Positions 1 through 14,700 are shown, counted from the first letter of the stretch. The stretch: DNA of 64,000 nucleotides from Cydia pomonella (GCF_033807575.1 NC_084729.1:1054001-1118000); one strand, 5' to 3'. Numbers and translations are program-made. Notes: a model not told the origin generated them from the sequence alone.

Positions 1-243
1 ATCTACCATGCAACACGTATACTTAGGGCTAGGACTATACAATACCGGGTGAGCAATACGTACACTTTGATATGATAAAATGTGATATGAAAAAATAAAC
101 AAATAAATAATAATAATAATAATTCAAACATGTCAGCACCAATTAAAATATAAAAATCAATTCATTAAGATAATTCAAACATGTCAGCATTAATTACAAT
201 ATATAAATCATTCCATTAAAAATAATTCAGACATATCAGCATC

Positions 244-370
244 AGTTATACCCGGTAAGATGGCGTTCTAAAAGTTTTAATCATGTGTTGAAAGATGGCA
301 GTAAATTTACTGTGCCTACAAAATGTTCTTTGACAATCCACCTCTATTTCCAATTCTCTTTGCCCCTAGC
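244..370 (+). repeat. GGCGCCA foldback family, half copy
   Basis: CGGTAAGATGGCGTTCTAAA, AAGATGGCAGTAAATTTAC and GACAATCCACCTCTATTTC: one arm of the element seen complete at 42835-43235. Confidence 0.65.
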
Positions 371-472
371 CAGCCGTGTCTTCTAAGTTGAATATAAGAA
401 CTCTAGGTAATTTCACCAAAATTACCTACATATAAATTTTACTAACTATTTTTAACCGAATTCAAATTATTT

Positions 473-700
473 TTACAGTACATATGGGGCTACTTTATAG
501 CACTAGTGCGAGAAGTAGCATATTATGTTACTGTGTCGAACATTTAAAGGGCCATATGTACTGTAAAACGTTGTACGATACATGTGCGAATAGGTAATTC
601 GCAACTCGTGTCGATTTAAAACACTCCCTTCGGTCGTGTTTTAATTTATCGCCACTCGTTTCGAATTTCCTATTTTTCGCACTTGTATCGTAATGTACTA
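473..700. mobile_element. TTTACAGTACATATGG MITE, copy 1
   Basis: CAGTACATATGGGGCTACTT, CGATACATGTGCGAATAGG and a GTGTTTTAA-type centre; near-identical copy at 31738-31968 and a third at 47098-47390. Confidence 0.7.
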
Positions 701-800
701 TTTTATTTAAACTTTATTGCACACAAAGAAAAATGTACAAATGGCGAACTTAATGCCAAAAGGCATTCTCTACCAGTCAACCATTGGGTCAAACAGAGAC
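700..800 (-). mobile_element. LINE/SINE 3' tail
   Basis: AACTTTATTGCACACAAAG and GGCATTCTCTACCAGTCAACC are the complement of tails at 9985-10092, 46960-47070 and 61370-61462. Confidence 0.6.
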
Positions 801-1149
801 ATTTGTGTATGTTGGTGCAGGAAAAATTAATAACAAATAATTAGGAAAAAATAAAACGCACCACATGCATGTGATTTAATAGAAGGAGGAGGTTTTTGTA
901 TTCCGTTGTGCTATATTTTTTATGTACGTTCACTGGTTACTACGACAACCGTGGTCCTATAGGAGTAATTCTTTTTTTGTTTGAAAGGAGCTACCTTCAA
1001 GGTCGTTTTATATTAATTTAGTTTTGATCTGATGGTGGAATCTATGAGGAATTGAGGGAAAAGGCACATGTATGGTGATTGACTGTATTTTTAAGCAACT
1101 CAAGCATTTCCTCTTGAAAACTATCAATTTGATGTAGTGCAACTGTAGC

Positions 1150-1264
1150 CTTACCACGAGTTTGACTCTACATATTAGCTGACGTGTTCGTAATGCCAGT
1201 GCGAGCGAGATGCATAGAAAGTAAGTTACGCTAGCGAATATGACAGTGTCAAACTCGTGGTAAG
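1150..1264. mobile_element. Small MITE
   Basis: 115 bp with 17-bp perfect inverted ends CTTACCACGAGTTTGAC. Confidence 0.8.
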
Positions 1265-1363
1265 TCTACTTACTGATTATGAAGACCAGGGACTATGTGT
1301 GGAACTTCCCTCTTATAATTGGGTGTATTATAATTTTTGGTGTAGGTAGTGTTTGAAATAAGA

Positions 1364-1745
1364 GGTGAGGGGTAGGTGTGAGAGGTGTGTGAGGTAGACG
1401 GGGGTGTGAGGTTGGGGGTTGAGAGCTTGGGGCTTGACGAGTCAGGGCTTGAGAGGCTAGGGGGTTGAGAGGGCAGTGAGTTGATGGGTCAGGGACTGAG
1501 AGATTGGGAGTTGAGAGATCGGGGGTTAGGAGTTGAGCGGTCGGGGGTTGGAAGTTGAGGGATCGGGGGTTAGGAGTTGAGCGGTCGGGGGTTGGAAGTC
1601 GAGGGATTGGTGGTTAGGATTAGGAGTTAAAGGGTTGGGAAATGGCAGTTGACGGTTCTGTGGTTCAGGATCGAGGGTTTCAGTGATCAGGGATTGATGA
1701 ACTGTGAGGTTGAGTAATCGGAAGGTTAAGGGATTGGGTCAGTGG
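1364..1745. repeat. G-rich degenerate minisatellite
   Basis: Irregular units such as GATCGGGGGTTAGGAGTTGA and GCGGTCGGGGGTTGGAAGT, rich in GGGGG runs. A complementary relative lies at 50430-50545. Confidence 0.75.
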
Positions 1746-1835
1746 CGGGGCGGAGGATAGATTTATAGTGGCAGGAATGATTTCCTGTATATTTATTAAA
1801 CTTAACGAATTTAGTGTTAAACATGATTGTATTTT

Positions 1836-1875
1836 TCATTCACGCGTCATACGTCACGCGTCACGCGTCACTCAT
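1836..1875. repeat. Short CACGCGT tandem
   Basis: Four close repeats of (T)CACGCGT/CATACGT. No function seen. Confidence 0.5.
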
Positions 1876-1947
1876 AAGCTCATAACAATGCCTTAAAACT
1901 AAAAATGGAAAAATAAAAACTTTTTCCAAAAAATAGTAAAAAAAAAT

Positions 1948-2622
1948 TATAAAATAAAATATTATCCTTTTTTAAATATCATATTCGTTACCAACAGATA
2001 TGTTTGAAGTCGGTGCCAAGCGAAATAGTAACAATACCGGTCAAAAATAATCAGCTTTATGTCTATAAATCACATTACAACTGTATGTGACAACATTCAT
2101 GTAAGGTATTATAAACGTGGAATAATTCTGTCTCTCTCTTTATTACCTTTTCACGGCTAAACTTCTGAAATCTCTAATTGAGGTGAAATTTGGCATGAAG
2201 GTAAAAAGTGTAAGCCCTCAAGACGGTCCTTGAATTGTTTTGTAGGTATATTTTAATGAAGTTCTGAAAGAACTGGAAATAACTCAGTCTCAATACCACT
2301 GCCAATGCGTGCTATGGACAGTTCGAAAATTAGTAAAAAGAGATCATTAAAAATCGATGGCAAATAAACGCATTGGATTTATACTAACATGGTACGGACT
2401 GCGCTAAGAAGGTTCGACCATGTGTTCTTAGGTACCTACAGAAAGTATAATCATTACTGTCGTGTAAGGCAATCCCACTTATTGTGCATAATTATATTGC
2501 TGCATCCTTATCGAATTGCACTAACTAAATCATGGTTTGCTTCAAAACTTGGCTTGGCACCGACTTCAAACAGATACCTGGTAACGCATATACTTAAATA
2601 AGGATAATATTTTAATTTTTCC
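1948..2622. mobile_element. Nonautonomous DNA transposon with ~75-bp inverted ends
   Basis: Left end runs to GTTTGAAGTCGGTGCCAAGC (2006-2025), right end begins GCTTGGCACCGACTTCAAAC (~2551). The 70-codon frame inside has no recognisable product. It ends ~100 bases before the TATA box of gene 1. Confidence 0.75.
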
Positions 2623-2718
2623 TGTTTGAAGTCAGTTTACTTTTTTTTGTAAATAGTTTTTATTTCATGAATAATTCGCATGTTTGCACATCTGCATCAA
2701 CTGTTTTTTTGCGGAAGG

Positions 2719-2726
2719 TATAAAAG
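2719..2726 (+). promoter_or_regulatory. TATA box of the triple-repeat gene
   Basis: TATAAAAG sits 34 bases before the last base preceding the ATG at 2760. A start site ~30 bases downstream would leave a leader of only about 10 nt. An out-of-frame ATG at 2752 lies near the predicted start site and may be outside the transcript. The strong TATA box fits a tissue-specific, highly transcribed secretory gene (inference). Confidence 0.6.
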
Positions 2727-2759
2727 GGCTGATACACACGAAAAAACCAAGATGCGAAC

Positions 2760-2792
2760 ATGTCGCTTAAAGTGCTCGTTGTCTTGTTACTG
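2760..2792 (+). CDS. Triple-repeat gene exon 1: signal-peptide start
   Basis: Encodes MSLKVLVVLLL and ends at a GTGAGT donor in phase 0. Together with the first codons of exon 2 (LAAASC) it forms a classic hydrophobic signal peptide. Intron 1 (~6.35 kb) is the longest of the gene, so this link is inferred from the signal peptide, the TATA box and the phase. Confidence 0.8.
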
Positions 2793-5700
2793 GTGAGTAT
2801 TTTTTTAGCCTAATTTACAGGCTAGGTACTGATTTAAACTTCCACGATTTTTACACATTATTAACTATAAACGGGACTTAATCCCATATTTATTGAGATA
2901 ACAATATACATAATGGATATATACAGATGATTACTATAACTAGCTTATATCTAAAATAGGCCCTTGTGGCATTGTACCAAGGATGCTGGCGGCATTTCCT
3001 CGTTGTATAGCAATACTGATACGTTGTGCGAGGAAGCCGCCAGCTATTCGGTCATCAGTTACTTCAACCAGACGTTTCGCGATTTCTCCAAAAAACTTGT
3101 GCGCGCTGGGACCCCATGGACCTAGAGTTTCAAACGCCAAATGGTACAAAATGGTACTCTCTACCGAGGCTCTTATATTTATTACTTTTTTTAAATTTCG
3201 GCGCTTTATTATTATACTACGTCGGTGGCAAACAAGCATACGGCCTGCCTGATGGTAAGCAGTCTGCGTAGCCTATGTACACCTGCAACTCCAGAGGAGT
3301 TACATGCGCGTTGCCGACCCTAACCCCACCCCCCTCGTTGAGCTCTGGCAACCTTACTCACCGGCAGGAACACAACACTACACTTTCACACACTTACACT
3401 TTACACTTTCCGCCGCTGCGCCCGCTTTTACATGAGTCCGTTGGAGGTGGGACGGTGCCAGTGTGTCTACGCAGGTAGCATCTCACACTAACATCCGTCC
3501 CAAACTCCAAGGAACCAAAGACACCACCATCTGGCCTCTTGCCATCATCCCTGATAATGCCAGTCGGCTCAAAAACAGAAAAATAGAAAAACCCCATATT
3601 AAGTTTTAAATTTATCTCCAACGTTTCGAGGACGGCGTCGTCCACGTGGTCTCGGAGAAGACTGGCTAAAATTGACATCAACATCTAGCCGCACGAGTTT
3701 TTCGAACTACCCGAACTTGGTCTTGTTTATTGACATGAACATTTTGCGCACTAGGGATGTTACTCTGTCGACACATACACGATTAAGTCCGGTTTATATT
3801 AGTTAATAATTTACAGAGCTCAGATTCTAGGGGTATAATTTATTGTCAGGTAGGGAGTTCCTTTAAAATAAAAATAATAAAAATTGTTTATTTTTAGTCA
3901 CAACCATATACCCGAAAGTACGTAAGCGATGGAGTTGAAATTTGGTCCAGTCGCCATGAGACACATGGGAGCGGCCGATTATGCTCAAAAATATCTGAAC
4001 ACGCACCCTAGCGCCTTTGATAATAGGGCGTGTTTAGATATTTATGACCACCTTTGCCCTCCACATACCTGATGGCGACAGTACAGTTACACCATGATAA
4101 GGCAGTGTCCCAAAGAGTTTCGACGTAAATAAATAAATTTTAACATAAAGGACACTATTGAGGGGTAAATTAGCTATTTAAAAAAGTTTTACTACACAGA
4201 AAAAGAAACAATTTTTTTAAACAAGAACAATTTTTACATACATAATATTAGAATTACGATTACTATGAATTTTACAGGAAAAAATATTACCGAATTAAGT
4301 TTGCAATTGAACCAACTTTACGTGTGTTTATTACACTTGTATGTTCTATGATTTACATTAAAGACACCTTTTTAGGGTTCCGTAGTCAACTAGGAACCCT
4401 TATAGTTTCGCCATGTCCGTCTGTCTGTCTGTCTGTCCGAGGGTAAAGTGGGGGTGAATTTTTTTTTCGCTTCAACCCTAGAGTGTGGGGTATCGTTGGA
4501 AAGGTCTTTCAAAACTAATGAGGGTTTTCAAGAAACATTTTTTGATAAAGTGAATATATTTGGAGATAATCGCTCCGAAAGAAAAAAAAATGTGTCCCCC
4601 CCCCCTCTAACTTTTGAACCATAGGTCCAAAAAATATGAAAAAAATCGTGGAAGTAGAGCTTAAGAAAAACATTAAATGAAAAATATAGCGGACCTGATC
4701 AGTTTAGCTGTTTTTGAGTTATCGCAAAAAGTTTTCCCTTCATAGTAAAAAGACTTACTTAAGGTGGTTCGATTTTCATACAAAAAACAATCGCTATTAA
4801 TTAATTAATTACACAATATTATTACATAAATAGTTGCGCATCTATCTACTTTCGAATATTCATTTGCGCTAAATTAATAGAAAAACTTTGTTTCATACAG
4901 AAATCATGCAATAATCAACGTTATATTTTTATAAATTTTACTCATGTGTGTGTGACAAATGTCGTGTACAAATACATTGCGGCGTTGCCACTCCATGCCT
5001 CGGCCAGCCATCGGCGCGACGTTGCGATGTTTGACGCGTTTATAGCTGACTTTGTCGACACTGACACTCAGTGTGACCAGGCGTACGACAATTGTCGTAC
5101 ATGTACGATAATTTGGGCCCCGGTATGACGTAATGTTCCAAAGAGCATTATCGTACACTAAAGTACTATACTTTCAGCCCTTGGATGATGCCACCTTAAA
5201 ACTCTAGTAATTTGAAGCAAAATATGACACTTTCTCTCAGAAATAGGCTAAAATTAGTATCTTTTGGGTGTTCGGCTCCTTGGTGTAAGTTTAAAGTTTA
5301 AAATGTCACAATTTCCTGTATACCGTTTGAGTCTATCCCAAAAATACACAAACATAAACAGATTTTTTGCGCAATTTAGACGAAAATTGTCTTTTTTTTA
5401 TTATTAATTGGAAATTTAAGCTTATTTTGCTAGACATTTTTAGGGGCTGCCTTTTTGATTGGCGTACGATATTTTTTTCAACGGTACAATAATATTGACA
5501 CTCAAGTACGATAATTCTCTTCCGCTCACCTGGCAACACTGCTGAAACTTGACAGGACTTGGGGGCCTACCGCGAAAACCTAAATTCGCAAATTGCGGGG
5601 ATCTTTCTTTTACTCTCACTAAGTCGTAATTAGAGTGACAGAGAAAAATGCCCGAAATTGACGAATTTCGATTTTCCCGGTAGCCGCTCTGGTGCTTGAG

Positions 5701-8700
5701 GTACTTGATAGAAAACAACGCTGCCGCATGTTCTGAATTGTGATTTTATGTGTTTTTGGATTGAAAATGATAGCAACGTCTAAATCAAGTTACAAAAATC
5801 ATCGATATTCTGGTCCGCGAAAAACCAGGAAAAGTGTAACTGTAATTGGAGTCTACAAAAATGACCAATTCATAGAAAATATGACCTAGAAACTAGTTCA
5901 CTTTTATAAAACTCAATTTTGCCCGAGATTGTACTTAGGCGAATACCTAAGGGAGCTAAGTGTATTGATCTTGAATAATTAGTTGGCTAATACATATATG
6001 ACTCCAACATGATATGGACATTTACATCATAACTATTATACTTAGTTGGTTACTAAGTTCTGTTACTCGATTTCTTTCTTTCTTCCTAGCGTTGTCCCAG
6101 CATATTGCTACGGCTCAATGGAGCTTGGGGTCCGCTTTGACAACTAATCCCAAGATTTGGCGTAGGCACTAGTTTTTACGAAAGCCACTGCCATCTGACC
6201 TTCCAACCCAGAGGGTAAAACTAAGCCTTTTTGGGATTAGTCCAGTTTCCTCACGATGTTTTCCTTCACCGAAAAGCGACTGGTAAATATCAAATGATAT
6301 CTGTTCTGAAGTTCTGTTACTCGATTTGCAACCTCTTTATTTCCGTTAAAACAAATGCTACCGAAAAAATAAAAAATGACATAATGTGGTGGATTTGTGA
6401 GCTATAATTATATACCACACATAACGCTTATCTCGTCGTATCTATAATGAATTGGGGCCTAAAAGAGAATCGTATTCCAATTTTTTGAAACGCTTGTATT
6501 ACTTTCTATATTAACTAAAAGTTGCCTTAAAATTCAGCTTTTATACTAAAAACGGCTTTAAATATGTTAAATTAACAAAATATATTTTGACAGATGCTTT
6601 CGCGCCCAAGACGCTCTTTGAAAATTGTTGACGTCACAGTTTATGGTTTGACACATAACTACATACATACGTAGAAGATACGAACTGTCAACTGATATTT
6701 GTCATTTGTTGTTAATCGCCTAACTGTCAACAGTGTCAATCCGAGAGTTGTGACGTCATCAGAATCTTCAATGACGTTTCGAGTTTGGTCACGTGATGTG
6801 TGCCAAAGGTTATTTTAAATTCAATTTTTATAAAAATATGGTCATTACAGGTCCCCTAAAAGCAGTTTAACATGTTCTTATAATCCAAAAGAATTTATTG
6901 GGATACAATTATGCCCTAAGATTTGTAGATGGAAACAACCCTATTGCGTTGCACAAATGTGGGCACCCGCCAAACATGATTTTGGGTGTGTCATACTCAG
7001 GGCTAACACAGATTCATTTCTGTGAAAAAAGTGTGAAAACCGGAAACTGGAAACCGTTCTCGAACCAATAGTGAAGCCCTTAAGCCACACCCTATTTCAA
7101 AACCAGCCATGGATCTTTGAACAGGACTCAGCTCCTGCACATAAGGCAAAAACAACTCAAGCCTGGTTTCGAAGGAACAAAATTGACTTTATTGCCCACG
7201 AAGACTGGCCGTCCTCCAGCCTGGACCTTAAGCCCCTGGATTATGCCATATTGCAGGTTATTGAGGAGAAAGCCTGTGCTAAACCCCACACAAATCTTAA
7301 GTCCCTCAAGCGGGCCATAGTTAAGACAGTGACGGAATTAGACATGACAATCGTGCGTGCCGCTATTGATGACTGGCCTCGTCGTTTGAGGGCCTGTGTC
7401 AAAGCCAGAGGAGGCGATTTTGAATGATATTGTCATATGTAATTCCTGATTTTGTGTACTTCATTTTAATATATACTTTTTTAAACTTTCGTTGGTATAT
7501 TTTATGTAGATAAAGATTATTGCAGTAACAGAATTTAATAACCAACTAGGTAGAAAATAAATTGGATATGATGTGATCCGTTGAATGAAATTGACAATAA
7601 ATAAAATAAATAAATAATTTTCTATCTCTAGGCATTGTGTGAAACTTCTAGTTGTGTCAAAATATCGGGAAATCAATAATATAAACAAACATGGTAAATA
7701 TCTCATTTCTTTTTATAATGGTTATAAATAGAAGGCCATGCAATTATGTAACTCACTGTAATTTAATTTAATGTATCGTAAAAAAATGTTTTAATTATTC
7801 TACTGTAAAATAGTACCTACTTTTTTAAAGGCTGGGCAGTAAGGGATTGCTTTAATTTTAGAACAAAACAGCGTTTTTTTAAAAAAAAAATACCGGAAAA
7901 TCTGACTTACAAATTTAGACTTTCTTAGGTTCATTCTACTTAGAATCTTCTCCACCCTAGCATTAAAAAAAGATATCCTAAAATATTCATACCATTACGT
8001 CACATTTTAGTGTGAAAGAAATTACAATGTAAAACTAAAATTTCAATACAAATTTTCGGGTTTTTTTAGCACGAGGATTGATTATGCTAGTGATTCTGAG
8101 TTGGAAGAACCCAAAAATATCATGATGTGTGAGAATCAGATTTTTAATATTTTCATGGAAAACGCTCATATTTCTCATAAAATAATTTAATAATAATAGG
8201 TACTTGATAATACTGATAACAAAAAATTTTCTAATGAGTCTCGAACCCACATCCTATTGCATGTATTTCCACGTACATACCGCAACGCCATTGAAGCTTA
8301 CTCACGCTGTGCCAAATTGTCTACTACATGGATCCCAGTAAGACTGTTTCAATGTGTGAGTGATACTTAGAAATAGAGTCAAGAAACATTCTGTCGACAT
8401 TAAGGGGTAGTTTTTGTACAATGAAGTGTTCAATGTTTGTTGTAATAGTTCAATATTTATTTAAAGAGTGCGCTAAATATAATTTACAGTATAGAAATAC
8501 CAAGACTACTCCACAAAAAAATTAAAACTCAAAATTTGCAATTGTGGCGCCATCTAGTGAGGTTTAAGCTTTGGGTAACCTAGTCGAACCACCTTAATTA
8601 AAGTAAGTAAAGTACCTACTGATTATGCAAATTTGCAAAACTCGGGTGAAAGGTACCGTTTCATCCCTTGGTTAACAATTTACTATACTTTAAGCTCCAG

Positions 8701-11700
8701 TTTAGCTTATTGTGACGGAAGAGTAACTACGGAACCCTACACTGAGCGTGGCCCGACATGCTCTTGACGGTTATTATTTTTTCAAATAAAAGAACAGTTT
8801 TTGAAATCGGTTCACATGATAGAGAATTATACTTAGCACAGGTTGGTATAGGTACTTCTGATCGAGTATTTTGCCTATAAAGTTAATTCAAAGTTTATAC
8901 GGAATCCTCGGTGCGGGAGTAAAACGAACTCGCACTTGACCGGTTTTTTTTAATTCTTCGCCCTTTTTATTTTTAACCGACTTCAAGATTTCAAACGGAG
9001 GAGGTTATCAATTCGGTGGTATGTTGTTTTTTATGTTTGTTACTCCATAACTCCGTCATTTCTGAACCGATTGAAAAAAAAAAATTGTTTTGAATTTATA
9101 TATATATATATATATATATACAGATTGGTCCCGTTTTTTTCTAGCTCGCCGCGGCGTCATGTAGCCCCGCCCCACCCGTGGAGGGCATCGGAGGGGACGG
9201 AGGAGGCAGTGTTGGGGGAAATAGCACTACTGGAGTTAGCGTCAAGGTAAGTTTTTTTTTCTATAGTCTTGCATACACAAATTGTCATTGTTACGAATCG
9301 TTCAAAATGGACTCATTTATGATCCTGTATTCGTTATCAAATAACTAACATATTTTTTATACCACGTCGGTGGCAAACAAGCATACGGCCCGCCTGATGG
9401 TAAGCAGTCACCGTAGCCTATAGACGCCTGCAACTCTAAAGGTGTTACAAGCGCGTTGCCGACCCTTCATAAAAACAGCTAAGACAACTTCATAGTTTTA
9501 TATTGTATAATTTAATTTAATGTATCAATAGTTCTTATAATTAACTAACTAACTAACTAACTGCTTTGGCTCAGCGATCCAAAACGAATCTTGGCCTCCG
9601 AAACGAGAGAACGCCACCTGTCCCGATCCAGCGCGGTTTCCTGCCATGAATTGGCATTCAGCCGACGCAGGTCCGCCTCCACGACATCACACCAGCGGTA
9701 CCTGGGGCGCCCGATCGGTCGACGGCCGGTTGGTCGCCCCAAGTACGCTTCCTTGACTACGCGATCCTCCCCCATTCTGAGTAGGTGACCGAGCCAGCGA
9801 TAGCGTTTTCTTATAATTAAATGTATTGCATTTTTTATTATTAAAATATGTAACTAAATGTATCAATCTCATTATAGTTATATATGTATGTGTGTATTAT
9901 GTTTGTATGTATATGTTATTTTATGTATTTTTGCTTGATTTGTTTTGCTATTGTAATTGTAGCACCGCTCTCAATCTCTCTGCTTAGCCTTAAGGTTGAC
10001 TGGTAGAGAATGCCTCGTGGCATTAAGTCCGCCTTTTGTACTATAAGATTGTTTTCTTTTGTGCAATAAAGATAAAATTAAATAAATAAATAAATCAAAT
10101 CTCTATATTCAAATGTAACTATGGCAAATTTACATTCAGAATTGTGACAGTTCCTAGAGCTTTCAATAACTTACTATTGTTATCCGATTCCCCAACGACT
10201 ATTCACTTTGCCTCTTTTTATATTATGGAAAGTAAACCAGCGTTAATTCTACAGTCCACTATTATTTACCACTTCGATCTTCGATCACCTGAGACCAGCG
10301 AAAATTTTACAATCATTTAAATAAAATTATTCTTGAGCCCTTTTGGGTGCTAAATTCAAAGAACGGTTTCTCAAGGCCGCTATTCGCCCAACGACACCTC
10401 CGTTTGGTATTAATATTAACTAGAAGCCTAAATAGTGTCAAAATATCAAGCTTTTCTAATTATATTGAAAAAGTAGTCCATGTTTTATTTTATAACTTAA
10501 AAAATGTATTTCTTCAGGGCGTCAGTCTCGATCTTGAAGGAGTCCTCAATGGAATCTTCAAGATCATCAAGGGCGTCGTCAACACCGCTTTGGGTGCTCT
10601 TGAAGCCGTCATCAAAATTGGTAATATATTTGACAGATTATATTATAACATATGCATTATATTTGAAGGAAAATTCTGAGCTTTTCCCTATTGCACACAT
10701 AGCTGTACCTAATGTGCAATTTTCTGTTCTCGTGTCGTATGTAATTTCGTTTGTTGTCGTATTTAATTGTTGTTGATATATTTTTCTTCCTTTTCTCTTT
10801 CACCTTTATGTCCTATGTATGTGTGCTTTAAAAAATAAGCCATTTTTCTTTCCTTCTATTTTATACACCAACTCATTTTTTCTCTCTTTTTTAGTTATAC
10901 GAACCTTGAATGATGTCTTCGATGTCGTATTCAATTGTAAGTATAATAATTTGACTTTATTTTAGAAAAATAAGATTATTTATAGGGCAATGCATCAGCC
11001 CATCCCCCATGTAACCAGACTAAACAGGATACATTTTTTTATAGTTACACTTGTCCCGTTGCATGTGTCCTTAATCAAATCTTAGCTTATAAGATTTGAT
11101 TAAAGACACATGACATGCAACGGGACATTTAGTCCCATTTCCATTTCATATCATCATGTAAGTTGGCTTATAATGCAGTATTATAGTACCAACGAGCTGA
11201 TCTGATGATGGGGACTGAAGGTGGTGCAATAAAACATCGCAACCTAATTGTGTTTGGGTTTTCAGAATAAAATTATCTGAATGAGTTTTACTTGACTGTT
11301 CAAAAAAAGTACAGGCAGCGATAAAAGCTTGACAAAAAAATTATTTTCGACAAAAACTTATTTCATTGTAAATTACGGTCTCTGACTATTAACTCCTCTG
11401 TTACAGTCATCCTGGTCCTCCAAGTGGTCCTCAACAACTTAAGCGCTGGTTTTGGTTCCTTCTTCGTCAGACTGGTCGCTTGCATCATCAAGATCGCCGT
11501 CTGTCTTCTTAAACTCCCAGGTAAGTTCATCATCATTGTATTCATCACATTTTCTTTTAAATTTTTATAGTATTTAGAATCAATAATTAATGTCACAAAT
11601 TATGTCATTATGTGTCTTCTAAATTTTATCAACTAATCTAAACAAGTTAGAAACAGGTCTTCGTTACGTTTAACGCCTTATAATCCAGATCTCATACAAA

Positions 11701-14700
11701 GTGTAGGGTTTAGATGGTCGGTTTTTTATCATCCGTCATCATGCCTGTCACGTTGTAACAAGTATGTAAGTGCGAAAGTGACGCATGACATGACAAGTGA
11801 TAAAAATGCGACCATGATACCGCCGCTGACTCTAATGTCCGCGATAAATTCTGTTATCTCCCACCTTCGGTATTCTAAGGACACATCATCATCATCCTCC
11901 TAGCGTTTGTCCCGTACTGTGACGGGGTCCGCTTTCCTACTTTTCTCCTTCCACTTCGCTCTATCCTGGACCGTTTTCCGATAACCCACAGACGTTTAAA
12001 TCTTTGGCGATGACATTGCGCCAACGCTGCCTTGGTTTGCCCCTCCTGTTTGGGCCTGGTAAGGCAAAGCTAAGGGCTTTGTTGCCTACGTGTTCTTCTT
12101 TTGACATGCCCAAAACCACCTCAGCCGACTTTCTTGGAGCTTCTCGGTGACGTCTCTCATTCCGAGGCTACCACGGATGTGTTCGTTTCGAACCCTATCA
12201 ATCCTGGAGACGCCTGACATCCACCTCAGCATCTTCATTTCTGCCACATGGATGGCTTGGACACAATCTCGTGTACGACGTGTTTGCTCGTGCTCACTTG
12301 GGGAGCCTGGCTTCCGCTTAGAAACCTAAGTCCAATAATCGTAAGCAGCAGTACGAAAGCGACCGCTATCCGACCTTCCAGAGCCAACAGGAAACTACGC
12401 CCTATTGGGGTTCATCACGATGTTTTCCTTCACTGAAATGCGATTACTTAATAGGTATTAAAATTTCGTACAGTAAGTTTCATGAAACTCATTTGCCCGA
12501 GCCAGGTTTATAATCTACGACGGTCGGTTTAACATGTTGGTAATAACGAGATTGTACTCGTTTCTCAGGAAACAGTGGCGTGTGTGCTCGAGGCTGGAAC
12601 GCCCGCTTCGGCATCGAGGGAGAGCTCTCAGCCGGTGCTGACTTGGAGGCCTACATCAAGCTTTTCGGCCTTCTCGACGCTGAAGCTCAATTCGCCGTAT
12701 TCATCAAAATAATTTCCGGAGGAAAAGGTATGTTTGTCTTTCTCGTTCTTCTTTATTTATAGTTTTCTAATAACCAACTTACATTATTAATATCGTTGTT
12801 TTGTATATTTATTTTACTTGTAATACCGTATTTTGCTTACCCAAGTTCACTTAGTAAAAACAACGTATTTAAAACTACTCTTTGAGATTGAATAGATATT
12901 AAGATACAATATTTGCTTATCGTTTTTAATAATTCATATTTACACGTGCAATATTATTACGCTATTCAAATTCATGTTACTAAATAACTTGTGTTAGTTT
13001 GGCAATTACTTCAAAACACGACGCGCAGACATTTAAATTTATCCAAGTCTTGAACGTTTCTACTTTAATTTTCTTTATTTATACCACTCCCTTTGGTTAT
13101 TACCCTCTTCTCTATGCAATAGAACGCATATAAGGTTAACTGGAAGAGATCACTATTAGGGATAAGATTGCGCCTTTGTTCATATACTTAAGTACATCTT
13201 TTCCTTTGTTATGTCTTTTTTGTGTAAACTTGTTTATGTGCTATAAAGTCACATACATACATATTATAGATTAGTGACAAATTATTTGTATAACGATAAT
13301 TACCACTTAATTTATATCCTGTCAGAGTTTTAACTTTGTATAAATATTAATGTTGGTATTTATTCCTGATTGGTTATTATTCATATTTGTTTATTCATTA
13401 TGTACTTTTACGTGACAGGAATCCAAGGAACAAGTGGCTCCATCTACATCGTCCTCAGTCAAGTCAATACTCTTTGTGGCTACATCACCAGTAAGTAATT
13501 AAGATAATTATTTCAATATTACTTTGATATGATCAAGTTTCATAAAGATTCTATTAGAAATTCTTTCAAACCAGTTCATTGCTTTTTTGGTTCACCATGA
13601 ATAAATGTTAAAATTGTAATATGTAATTTGTATCGATGCCGTTTTTCTAATAACATTATGGAAATTCGGTACGACAATTCTTTCTGTCCAGTTTTAATGT
13701 TAATATTGTTATTTTACCTAATAATCTCACTTTATAGTAATTTTTCTTCAGTCGGTCCCTCAATGCTGAGGATCGTGAATATTGTAACATCATGTCCTTC
13801 TGTTGAAGACTAGATTCCTCCATAGGCTTCTATTCCTCGCCAAGCACATGGCCTAGTGCAGTTTTTAATGGCATAGCTGCAGTGATTTGAGCCCACCATC
13901 TAGTAGGGGGAGGACCCTGAGGTGCCTTCAACTTTGCCCGTCATTATAATATAAAGTTTAATATTTAAATTATCAACAAATATTAAAGTCATTTGCATTA
14001 GGTTCTGTGATTTTTTTATTAATGAGATATATTATTATATTATGTATTTATGAATAATTCTATCCCTAATGCTATTATTATTCTTTCTGTGCAGATTACA
14101 AGCAGATCTCTAAACACACCGTGACCCAAGCTTTCATCATTAGTAAGTATTTAAATAAGTTTGTGCTTTAATTTACATCATTATCATATTATTTAAGCAT
14201 ATCATATATTTCAACTGTAGGAAATTATTGACATGAAGTACATTTACACCAGTCCATTGTTTAAATGGAATATAATTGCAATGTTTATACTCTAAAGAAC
14301 AAATTTATTTTATACATTGATATCTACCTCTACCTCTTGTGTTATTTGAGATGTCAGCTTTCTTATTATTTTTTGAAATTGAAATTTGAACTGTATATTG
14401 TTAAACATTGAATACATCATTTCCGTTCAGTGCAATCTTTAATATAACATTCCCTCATTCATTCATTTCATTCTAATATTCTCTTGTTTTTTTTTTCTTT
14501 CTCTCTTATAAGATTTTATTAACACATAATCTATTTCAACTTAAATTTCCAGCTACCGTTATCTCCGCTTCCATCAGTAACTCCCGCAAGACGAATTGTA
14601 AGTATCTAACATACCCATTACGTCAAATCACCATCGATTTTTATTATTTATAAATTCTTACATTGGGCTTTAACTTATCGACTTTTTCTTTTTGTTTTAT

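Noticed and set aside
2389..2601. 70-codon frame as a small gene upstream of gene 1
   Set aside because: It runs into the inverted end of a nonautonomous transposon and has no recognisable content.
2752..2796. ATG at 2752 as the start of gene 1
   Set aside because: Its frame reaches a TGA after 14 codons and gives no signal peptide; the ATG at 2760 does.
9591..9788. Plus-strand open frame
   Set aside because: Antisense of the RTE-like LINE C-terminus on the minus strand.
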